A DNA stretch of 10,084 bases from Saccoglossus kowalevskii (Eukaryota; Hemichordata; Enteropneusta; Harrimaniidae), in NCBI RefSeq assembly GCF_000003605.2, contig NW_003148325.1, positions 8,303-18,386 of the forward strand, written 5' to 3'. Within the stretch, counting starts at the first letter, position 1. Every line of letters begins with the position of its first letter. The notes below the pieces were generated by a model. That model did not search any database and had not been told where the DNA came from. It was given only the letters and a program-made list of their open reading frames with translations. The translations under genes and the position numbers were made by a program. Of this stretch, positions 1 through 7,555 are shown one piece after another.

Positions 1-145
1 TCATGAGACAATATCTACTGGTACAAAATTTTAGATAATAAATCAATGAACATTGTCATGTGATTCATGACCAATTTTTATAAAAATTATTTTTCACCGT
101 AATAATGTTTGTCAGTGACTGCCCTGGAATGTCATGGTCAAAGTA

Positions 146-196
146 TTTCAGTGTTTAATTTCAGTGTTTAATTTCAGTGTTTAATTTCAGTATTAA
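146..196. repeat. 13-bp tandem repeat, three copies plus a partial
   Basis: Unit AGTGTTTAATTTC occurs at 150-162, 163-175 and 176-188 with no mismatch, followed by a diverged AGTATTAA. It is a simple intronic tandem repeat with no evident function. Confidence 0.9.
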
Positions 197-562
197 ACTC
201 AAGCTATGTTGCCTAATTTATACATATGTATATTACATGTAATATTGAATAACAATTTATTCAGTAATGCACTTTTTGCCATTGGCCCTTTGTTCAATGG
301 TAGATTATGGTAAATAAACAAATAAATAGAAAATGTACAATACATGGAATGAAAAACATGTTTACAAAGTACTTATTTTACTTGACTATATTTTGATCTA
401 AGATTGACATACAAAGGACACACAAACAAGAAATGGTATTTGTCATTAATAAATACATTACTGCAATGACATTTTATAGCCAATAGTTGATCAAAGTCTT
501 CATCAAAGAAATAACCAAATAAGAATGTACAACATAAATAATATGATCAACCTGCTGTACGT

Positions 563-577
563 GGGGGGGGGGGGGGG
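563..577 (+). repeat. (G)15 homopolymer
   Basis: Fifteen consecutive G residues in otherwise AT-rich intron. Such runs are length-unstable and are error-prone in assemblies. They can also form G-quadruplexes. Confidence 0.95.
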
Positions 578-1874
578 TCAATACCATTGTGTGTACATTA
601 TCTAGTGGCTACTATAATATGACAACCATAAAAAAAACACTGGTGCAAATGCAGATTTACAAGATCCCATTAATCATAAAAAACAAAGGCAACAAATAAA
701 TAAGAAAAGTTTGATGACTCTAATACAAAACATATACCTGTCACCAGATAAATATAATATACAATATTAAGGTGCAGCTTGCTAAGGAGTATATGTGTAT
801 GCACAATTGACACCTGTTGATGCGTATGAATACCCCCATTATAACCCATTCACATCCATTGCAAAATGTTGTCACTCTCCACAATGACAAAGTTGTTCAG
901 TTTTTAATTTTCAATCAGTACACCATGTTATGTTCAGTTTAGTTATGATAGGATGAAAGTCTCCAAAATTGTCAAAATTCGCCCAATTTATTTGAAATTT
1001 AAAAAACAAATCAATAAAGCAAATGTATATAATGATTTTCTGTTTCCTGGTACTATGCAACTTGTTTTGCAAAGGGCTTCCATACTAGACATCACAACTC
1101 TTAACTGCATGTGATAGTTAAAATTTATCATGCCTAATAATAAAAACTGGGTTAAGCAAATAAGAAAAAAGTGTTTTGTATTTTAATTGTTGCATCATTA
1201 TTGAAATCTTTAATTCCAATCTTTTTTCCATTTGTATAAGTGCATGTAGCAATAATTTGAATGTATTCATGTACATGTACAGTATTCTGTTAATTAGGAA
1301 AGATAAGAACACAGACTACCAACTATTCTAAGGGGAAGTTTTCTTGAATAATGGGCATGACTGTTTAGCCTATTATTGTGTACACCCCATTCTTGCCCTG
1401 TTATTTCGCAATAATAGGCAATGCAAAATCCTTTATATCAATTATAATACCTCAAAATGTTGAAAAATTGAATTTACATATAGTACTGGTAGTACAAAAT
1501 GCAGCCTGAGAAAAAAGAAATCAATGGTGTGTTAAACGCGTCATAGTGCTTGTATTTCAGTTGTGTGTAGGATGACATATGAACACCCACTGATACACTG
1601 ATAGGTAATTTGTGTAGATAAAAATAACCTGAATTTTTAATGTGAAATAATCATAGATGATTAGTTGTTTTAACGATGCATACAAATTTGAGGAAATGCT
1701 AGACATGGCTTAGTTACACATACATGTACTCTTGTTTGTATGGTCATGCTTAGACTTCAATCATTGAATAGTTATCATCCGATAACAGAGTAGAATGTGT
1801 TATTTATCAACCAACGAGAACCTAACGCTTCAATAATGAACATCATTATAATTAGAAATACCTTCTATTCCTGG

Positions 1875-1992
1875 AAAATACCTGTATATATAGTGACACA
1901 TTGCATTAACATGTACATGTACAAGCTTATTTCAAAATACCTGTATATATAGTGACATATTCCATCAACATGTACATGTACAAGCTTATTTC
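1875..1992. repeat. 59-bp tandem duplication carrying ATGTACATGTAC
   Basis: Two adjacent 59-bp copies start at 1875 and 1934. Both begin AAAATACCTGTATATATAGT and end with ACAAGCTTATTTC, and they differ at three positions in the middle. Each contains ATGTACATGTAC. The high identity suggests a fairly recent local duplication within the intron. Confidence 0.92.
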
Positions 1993-2201
1993 AGGGATAT
2001 ATGCAGAGCCTTATTCTTTCTTTCACACTTTCTTAAAATCGAGTAATGTCTCAGTTTTTAAAAAAATTCTAATTGTTCCACAGCACTCAAAAGTTATCAT
2101 ACATTCATTTAGAAATCCATTGACATAAATACATATATAATCAGTTACACAACAGACATGCAGCCATGCATGGCCACTAACTCCAAACCATGAGTTCTTA
2201 C

Positions 2202-2267
2202 CTTGTGGCGTCGGCGGAGGGTGAAATTCTTCCAACAGAGCAGATACAGTTGCTGCAGAAGTCCCAT
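2202..2267 (-). CDS. First coding exon of an ABCA-subfamily ABC transporter (N-terminal 22 codons)
   Basis: ABCA proteins are full-length ABC transporters that move lipids or retinoids across membranes. This exon encodes only the short cytosolic N-terminal helix just before the first membrane segment. Read on the minus strand, ATG at 2267-2265 begins MGLLQQLYLL, and the exon carries the family signature LCWKNFTLRRR, matching the LLWKN-x-T-L-x-x-R pattern of ABCA1, A2, A4 and A7 N-termini. The frame runs exactly 22 codons, ends in Lys22, and is followed at once by a donor, AAG|GTAAGA. Human ABCA4 also ends its first coding exon after Lys22 in phase 0 (established knowledge). The start is supported by A at -3, G at +4 and an in-frame TAA two codons upstream (2273-2271). 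Reading into the intron meets a stop after 18 codons. No following exon was found in 1-2201, so the gene is partial and continues beyond the left edge. The paralogue (A1, A2, A4 or A7 type) cannot be decided from 22 residues. Confidence 0.85.
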
Positions 2268-2315
2268 AATTTATTTCTAGATGCGAGAACCTGCCTTGGT
2301 GACAGCAGCAAACCT
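2202..2315 (-). other. Predicted exon: 48 nt of 5'UTR plus the ABCA start codon segment
   Basis: On the minus strand, a pyrimidine-leaning stretch (TTTTCCATTTATACCTTAG) ends in AG at 2317-2316 and can serve as the acceptor. The exon would then run from 2315 to the donor at 2202/2201, 114 nt in all, with 48 nt untranslated. Vertebrate ABCA1 is similarly built, with a non-coding first exon and the start codon in the second (established knowledge). The acceptor is inferred from sequence alone. A transcription start within or just above this exon, with no upstream intron, is the alternative. Confidence 0.5.
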
Positions 2316-3370
2316 CTAAGGTATAAATGGAAAATATGTATCACTTATCGATAATAAAATGACTCACAATTTCACCTGAAGTTTGACCTTACATAAACTA
2401 TTGTGAATACATTACTCAGTATCGTAATTTATTGCTGTCATGTAGCTACTAACTCCCTGTCAATGTAATATTTCATTGTTTTTACATTCAGTCAATGTTC
2501 TCACCAGAAACCACTGCCACAGTACAAATTGATTTACTAATTTGCATAACATTTGCTCATGATTTGCATAATTATTCCAAACAGAAAATTGTGATAATTA
2601 ACAAAACTCTCATTGCATCAGATTTCAGCTATTTATCAATTTGATTTAAACCATTTGATTGAATTATTGTGACAGTCAGAATAATGTCTGTGTTAGACCA
2701 GTGTGGTGGTAAACACATGCTGTAAGTGTCCTGGACAGAACACTGATTCAGTTTACAGTAAAAAGTATTTTTTTAAATATAACAATAACAAGGAATATGA
2801 ATATTTATTATGTATTATCGACGATCAAAAAAATGTCACAGAAAAAAATCTCAATAAAAATCACATAATACAGATTGATAGTTAGTACCAGTACATGTGA
2901 GTTTAATTGCCTTTGATTCTTAGTTTAGAAAGCATGTCATTTTAGATGGGTAAATACCATGGATATTGATGTTGTATTAGGGTATGTGAGGGTCTTGTAA
3001 TTGCATACACATGCAAAACTTCAGCTTAAGGAGAGAAATTAGTTTTAGGATTGGGGTGATAGGGGTTGATTTATTGAGGAGATTTTGGTAAAGTTTCAGC
3101 AAAGTTTGGGCTTTGAAAAATTGCTAAAATAATACCAGTAATATTTATTTACCAGTGCTATATTCAACATGGTGATAAACCACAGACCCATGTTTGTACA
3201 CCAACGCCCTTGTACTATATTTATTTAAACCACCCTTGTGACATCACATTATATATTGTATTATGCAGTGATTAACCACCAAGTAAGGCAAAACAACATT
3301 GGAAGATAAACCACCCTGTGGTAGTTCTTGAACAACATATACACTGTACATGTAGTTTGATAAACACCCA

Positions 3371-3390
3371 GAGAATTCTCTCGAGAATTC
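3371..3390. repeat. Short hairpin GAATTCTC-tc-GAGAATTC
   Basis: 8-bp perfect arms (3373-3380 and 3383-3390) are separated by 2 nt, and the left arm is itself part of the palindrome GAGAATTCTC. It is a small inverted repeat with no known role. Confidence 0.7.
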
Positions 3391-4356
3391 CCCTGGATAT
3401 CTCCCATGATGAAGTTAGCATACTTCCTCTATAATTTATAATTTTATTGGCATGCAATACCCAGAATTTGAACGTTTTATGTATTTTGAGGTGATCACTC
3501 TACTCATCCCATTGTTCCCATATACAAAAACAGTTACATAACAAATGTATAGACTAATATGTAAATGAAATCATTCAAACAAAGTCTGGTGTAATCACAA
3601 TTGAATTTTCTGGCTTTAAAATTACCTTGGGTCTCATACTGGTTAGTATTTATCTTATAGTTACAGTGAATATTTGCATGACTTTGATATGAAATATTTA
3701 TTTGTATCTAAGAATCATCTTGAAATCGTTCCTAGTTGAAAATGTCTGTTTCATTTATTTCACAAATCATTGCTGTCAATATCGTTATTTGATACACTGT
3801 ATTCTTGTTGGACTAAATCTCTTTCCCAGATTACACATAATACAGTCTAATAGCCAAGAAAACCTCATGTGAGAGTGGAAATGTTATTATTAACAACCAA
3901 GTATGGATCAAATGAGTTAAAATATCAGATTATTCATTTCAGAACACTTAAAGCTATATTTTGTGCTGGGTATAAAATAAAGTAAGAATTTTTAATACTC
4001 AAAACTGCTAAAAATTTGGGTGATTTTAGAATTTGTGAAGAAAGATTTTCACAAAAGTCACTAACACTCTAAGTAATGAACATTAGATTTTTTGTGAATT
4101 TAAAGCAGCACAAAAGAAAATGTTAATAAAAATATGAGATTCACCGGAATTTCTTTTTTCTTACTGTTGTGAGCTTTTCACGTGTTGGATGTGGTGATAA
4201 TAAAACTGTACAAACCTGCTACATGATTTAATAACTAGCAATTCGGTTTCCTTTTAAATTACAATAATATTTTTAGTAACCATGATTATATGGATAGTCT
4301 TTGCCATGATGGACGCTAGAAATTACAAAATTCTATAGACCACACAGAAAGCGGGA

Positions 4357-4364
4357 TGACGTCA
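4357..4364. promoter_or_regulatory. Perfect CRE/ATF palindrome TGACGTCA
   Basis: This is an exact 8-bp cyclic-AMP response element, the binding site of CREB/ATF bZIP factors. It sits at the left edge of the CpG-rich block. In the predicted gene model it falls just inside the 5'UTR intron, so it could act as an intronic element or belong to an alternative start. Confidence 0.35.
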
Positions 4365-4682
4365 CTGGTTATGTTTACATTGTCAAATCAATAATAGAAA
4401 ACACGTAACAGAAGTCTTGTCTCCGCGCCTCTCTACATCGTTTAAAGATCTGTCTATCCACAGTATCGAGGTTTCACCAGTTTCACAATCTACGATTCCA
4501 TGTAATAATGTATTTTTATGATTTAAAGTGTAAACATCCAGTGGTAAGCGTCTAGTCTGGAAATGGCAGCAAAGAAGTTCGGGCTTTTGTCAGAGTGCCA
4601 AATAATTCGTCGTCCACTGTCGTTCATAACAACCACCAATCAACTCTTTCTCATTTTATCTCATATTTGTAGTACACAATAA

Positions 4683-4691
4683 ACTCACCTG
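4683..4691 (-). other. Near-consensus 5' splice site (CAG|GTGAGT) of a putative non-coding first exon
   Basis: The minus strand reads GGCAG|GTGAGTTT, with the exon ending at 4689. It is the best minus-strand donor I found between the coding exon and 6 kb. It lies about 2.4 kb upstream of the ABCA start codon and inside the CpG-rich block, as expected for a 5'UTR exon. The 5' end of this exon is not determined. Confidence 0.45.
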
Positions 4692-4696
4692 CCAAC

Positions 4697-4704
4697 TATA
4701 AATA
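4697..4704 (+). promoter_or_regulatory. TATA-box-like word TATAAATA, plus orientation
   Basis: TATAAATAG matches the animal TATA consensus well and would place a rightward start near 4727-4732. A possible donor (AAG|GTAAAC) follows at about 4762. A rightward transcript divergent from the ABCA-like gene is possible, but no convincing coding exon for it is seen, and TATA-like words are common in AT-rich DNA. Confidence 0.2.
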
Positions 4705-5708
4705 GTGTGTCAACATCATCGTGACCACCACGAACAACTCAGAATTCCCTTTCGCTTTAAGGTAAACGTCAGACGTTAGCGGAAAATGTACCCCTGTTTG
4801 ACCCATTCAATCATTAGGGTCGACGTTGAGGGGGATCGTCACAAAACAAAGAAAACGTCTGAGTCATGGTGCATGGTGCGTCTTATGGTTTTAGTCACAG
4901 TCAGCTGGCGTACACGTGATAATAAAATAAATGCAATTAATTTAACGATATTTACTATATGGGGCAGCCATTTTATTACGGCTTGAAAACAAATAAAAAG
5001 GCAAGTTGAGAAACGGGTTTTCCAGTTGCCTACAAGTTGGGGAGAAAATACAAAACTTTTAGTTTCACAGACCACGGTTGGAATAATATTAAAGGTGGTG
5101 GTCGTCGCGCCGTGACATGTTCGATATGACCTCAGACTAGATATGACGTATACAACACTTATCCAATACATTGTTTACATGAATCAAGTGCTTTGCGACA
5201 ATCACCGCCCTTTACTGTCACCGCCATGTTGTTCCGAACACCAAGTTGCCAGCTAAGTTGCTGACTGGTTTGCTAAGCGCCCTTGGAGATCGTAACGCGA
5301 TTAGAACAAGTTGGGTCAATCCAACCATGGAGCTATGATCCAACCCCAACAAGAGACGACAAACTAATAATGGGCGTCTCAGACACATTGAATATATATA
5401 GAAGATACGATTGATTTTCAATATATTTTATTCAATGTTATACATTCCTATATAATAAATTGCAAAATTATGTTTTTACACAGTGACAGAATGAAATGTC
5501 TGGACACAGGCGATGGTGTGTCTGGCGTGTCATTTTAGCCGAACCGTGCACCCTCGTAAAGGTGGATTGAACTAAACAGTTCTAATCACGTCTTCTTACG
5601 CACGACTCAGGAAACCAATAAACCATTAGTTGCCATAGGCACACCTCATTATACGAAGAAAATATGAACACTTCATTGAAACCGAATTCGTCACCAACTG
5701 TAAAACGA

Positions 5709-5728
5709 GGGAGGGCAAAGGAGGGGGG
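5709..5728 (+). repeat. G-rich tract, possible weak G-quadruplex
   Basis: GGG, GGG, GG and GGGGGG runs are separated by A, CAAA and A. A two-tetrad or bulged quadruplex could form. Nothing links it to a gene. Confidence 0.4.
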
Positions 5729-6036
5729 TCACTTGTACAGGTTACAGAAAATAAAATAAAAATGTTTACGTTTTACTGGAAATAAAACGAAAGCTCCAAT
5801 TACAGTAAAAAATATGTTTTTACACTTTACATATTTTTAATATATTTGATGATTTGTGTTTAAGAATCAAGACATTATCACACATTGAATAATCCTATGT
5901 TCAACCCGTTCAACTGTTGTCTACCATGACTATTCTCAGCACGTGTGTTGCACATGCATTTCAGTTTTTTTGCATACAAATTGAAGTGCGACAATTCTCC
6001 TGCTGCCACAAATCTTCTGGGTATATGTAACGCGAT

Positions 6037-6129
6037 TGTACGAATCAAGTCAGGAATTATTGTTACACGTTAACGTACGATGCATGTACGAATCAAGTCA
6101 GGAATTATTGTTACACGTTAACGTACGAT
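6037..6129. repeat. Perfect 45-bp tandem duplication (48-bp period)
   Basis: Copies begin at 6037 and 6085 with TGTACGAATCAAGTCAGG and end at the ACGTACGAT before 6081 and 6130. The 45 shared bases are identical, and a 3-nt GCA completes the first unit. Each copy contains the 10-bp palindrome ACGTTAACGT. Perfect identity implies a very young duplication or conversion between copies. Confidence 0.92.
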
Positions 6130-6439
6130 ATTAGTTCCGATGTGATATACTTCCCGGTGTTCTACTAAGAACAATGCTTGTCGATGACACCGTTGCACAA
6201 CGTGTAGATATTATTGCGTTCGTGTCATATTGTAAAATTCGGAATATTTGGGACTGTCTTGTTAACTTCGACAAATATAAATAGTATACTTCTATCGTCG
6301 TATTGATATATTTAAATATTTTCCACTTGTTAGATGCATGAACAATTTCAATAATTAATTGCGGAATGTTCAGAACTTTACATTTTTAGTAATTTGAGCC
6401 GTTTTAAATCTAAGGTACATCAGTTAAATTCAGATATTT

Positions 6440-6583
6440 TAAATGTATATGTATTTTATCGTATATTTTTGTATGTTAGTATTTATTGTATTTTGTGTGA
6501 GCGAGGAACCTGTAAATGGGACTTGTGCCCGGAGGTCTTTAAAATAAAAAAATAAAAAATAAACAAACAAACAAACAAACAAA

Positions 6584-6646
<63 letters not shown>

Positions 6647-6648
6647 AT
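6440..6648 (+). mobile_element. Probable 3' tail of a non-LTR retrotransposon or SINE
   Basis: A T-rich, TTTGTATG-containing segment is followed by GAGGAACCTGTAAATGGG, then GTGCCCGGAGGTCTTTAAAATAAA, whose last bases begin an A-rich tail. It ends in (AAAC)5 and (AAAT)17. The pattern of a short G/C-containing block, TTTAAAATAAA, then a tetranucleotide tail is typical of CR1/L2-like LINE 3' ends and the SINEs that share them. No reverse-transcriptase frame is present and the 5' limit and target-site duplication were not found. It is therefore at best a 5'-truncated copy. A plain microsatellite next to unique DNA is the alternative. Confidence 0.45.
6561..6648 (+). repeat. Compound microsatellite (AAAC)5(AAAT)17
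   Basis: AAAC repeats fill 6561-6580, and pure AAAT repeats fill 6581-6648. There are no interruptions, so length polymorphism is expected. Confidence 0.97.
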
Positions 6649-6649
6649 G

Positions 6650-7440
6650 GCGCATTACTTAAGATGATGTAGAATCATGTTATTATAATAAGTATTATAG
6701 TGACAAATAACGGTCTGGTGCCAAAAACAATGTGTTTAAAGATAAAATAAACAAACTTTAGCCTTATTTATTCATTGCATGAACACGGCAGCCATATTGT
6801 AAACACTCTCTTGCATATTGCATGTGAGGGCGCACTTCACAAATAAAACAATTACATAAATATACTGTAATAATACATAAATGTGTACTAGTATACTGGA
6901 CATTACAGTAGCCTGAGTGTTTGATATTTAATATACAAGTACCTTTGGCGGACCGCTTTCAGATTTTGAGTCAATATTCTATTTTGGTCAAAACAGCTAC
7001 TTTCGACCGTGACGACGTCTTGAAAACTACCAGTTTAATTGATTTAATAATTAGTAGGTATCTTGGGCCGGGTCAATCTCTGTGAGATTTTTTTTCATTG
7101 TGTGACGATATCAACTATTCTCTATTTTTAGAAAAAAAATTGTGATGTTTGGTAAAAAAAAAAAAAAAAAGTATACGTGGTCATTATTGGGGTGTTCGTG
7201 GAATCACCAATAGAAGGGAACTAGAAGAGACAATGTTTCCACATTTTATTCCAGTAAAACAAAAGAATAGTTGAATTACCAAAAAAAGGATACATCATGG
7301 GAATGCCGAAATCAAAAAAGTTTAGAACAGAATTAACGAACTTCTTTGTGTGGAGTCCGGTCAAACCCTGGTGGCAGCCTAAGCCATGTTTGTTTTTATT
7401 ATTAGAGGACGCTTACGTACGCTTATGGTAGGATGAAAAT
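6650..7440. other. Intergenic stretch without a recognised gene
   Basis: No supported exon or RNA gene. It includes a YY1-like GCAGCCATATTG at about 6788 and an uninterrupted A17 run at 7154-7170 that is not attached to a recognisable retroposon body. Confidence 0.55.
7154..7170 (+). repeat. (A)17 homopolymer
   Basis: Seventeen A residues between GGT and GTATAC. It could be an old poly-A tail, but no element body is recognisable upstream. Confidence 0.95.
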
Positions 7441-7441
7441 A

Positions 7442-7555
7442 CACCGTAAAATATCGCAAAATTACGGCACGCTGTAACGTATTGGGTTACGGTGGCAGAT
7501 GTATAATAATTATTTACTAATAATTCCTACGTTTCAACTCATCCGCAAATAAATA
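7442..7555. repeat. Decayed left margin of the minisatellite, with an inverted partial unit
   Basis: CACGCTGTAACGTATTGGGTTA (from about 7468) is a shortened, diverged direct unit. Bases 7508-7533 contain TTTACTAATAATTCCTACGTT, which is the reverse complement of the unit's AACGTAG...TTATTAGTAAA portion. CAAATAAATACACCATGC (from about 7547) is another diverged direct fragment. A separate 8-bp inverted pair, CACCGTAA (7442-7449) and TTACGGTG (7487-7494), encloses the first fragment. Decay at the edge is usual in tandem arrays. The inverted fragment is not. Confidence 0.6.

Larger units (their letters stand above)
1..2201 (-). other. Predicted first coding-region intron of the ABCA-like gene (incomplete)
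   Basis: This stretch follows the GTAAGA donor at 2201 and holds no convincing exon on either strand. I looked on the minus strand for the next ABCA segment (first membrane helix, then a Cys/His/Phe-rich luminal start) and did not see it. The DNA is AT-rich and strongly CpG-poor. It contains a 13-bp triplet repeat near 150, a 15-G run, ATGTACATGTAC words (1268-1280 and twice in the 59-bp repeat) and a 59-bp tandem duplication. Confidence 0.55.
2316..4688 (-). other. Predicted 5'UTR intron of the ABCA-like gene
   Basis: The span is bounded by a minus-strand donor CAG|GTGAGT (exon end 4689) and the acceptor ending at 2316. It contains no supported coding region. A 60-codon frame at 2703-2885 (+) is Asn/Lys-rich and looks like chance in AT-rich DNA. 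The sequence is CpG-poor up to about 4.3 kb and becomes CpG-rich after that. Several degenerate AAACCACCCTTGTG-like words lie at 3170-3330. The intron assignment depends on the two predicted splice sites and would need a transcript to confirm. Confidence 0.4.
4300..5300. promoter_or_regulatory. CpG-rich candidate promoter region of the ABCA-like gene
   Basis: CpG frequency rises abruptly here compared with the left 4.3 kb. The block holds a perfect CRE palindrome TGACGTCA (4357-4364), a second ACGT-core inverted repeat AACGTC-A-GACGTT (4765-4777), E-boxes CACGTG (4179-4184 just outside, 4913-4918) and a CCAAT (5163-5167). It also holds CACCGCCC, a GC-box/KLF-like word, near 5204, and two YY1-like words that read AAAATGGCTGC (4974-4964) and AACATGGCGG (about 5230-5221) on the minus strand. 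YY1 sites of this orientation commonly sit just downstream of transcription starts, which would agree with leftward transcription. Individual motifs are short and could be chance. The cluster together with the CpG step is the real evidence. Confidence 0.45.
5301..6400. other. Intergenic stretch without a recognised gene
   Basis: CpG-rich DNA with no supported exon. Short frames here (for example 5218-5421 minus) show no recognisable domain. Visible structure is limited to an inverted AT-rich segment near 5385-5432 (CATTGAATATAT facing a related ATTCAATG), a G-rich tract at 5709-5728 and the 48-bp-period duplication at 6037-6129. Confidence 0.6.

Noticed and set aside
1118-1312. 64-codon minus-strand frame considered as the next ABCA exon
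   Set aside because: The peptide lacks the expected first membrane helix and conserved luminal residues, and no acceptor/donor pair frames it.
2023-2235. 70-codon minus-strand frame starting MEEFHPPPTPQ
   Set aside because: It overlaps the ABCA exon in a different frame, runs through its splice donor and begins at a non-ATG codon. It is a shadow of the real exon.
2703-2885. 60-codon plus-strand frame rich in Asn, Lys and Tyr
   Set aside because: Its composition mirrors the AT-rich background and it shows no domain. It lies inside the predicted 5'UTR intron.
4032-4055. Inverted pair TTTGTGAA / TTCACAAA
   Set aside because: 8-bp arms in AT-rich DNA are common, and nothing around it indicates a terminator, microRNA or transposon end.
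5101-5115. GGTCGTCGCGC shared with the reverse complement of 9622-9632, considered as terminal inverted repeats
   Set aside because: The match is only 11 bp, with no similarity in the flanks and no target-site duplication, so it is best taken as chance.
4839-5171. 110-codon minus-strand frame, the longest in the window
   Set aside because: There is no recognisable domain or family motif and no good splice context. It lies in the predicted promoter/5'UTR block, and a frame of this length is expected by chance in 10 kb.
5218-5421. 67-codon minus-strand frame with Leu-rich peptide
   Set aside because: No family is recognised and no splice or start evidence supports it. It probably reads open by chance across the edge of the promoter block.
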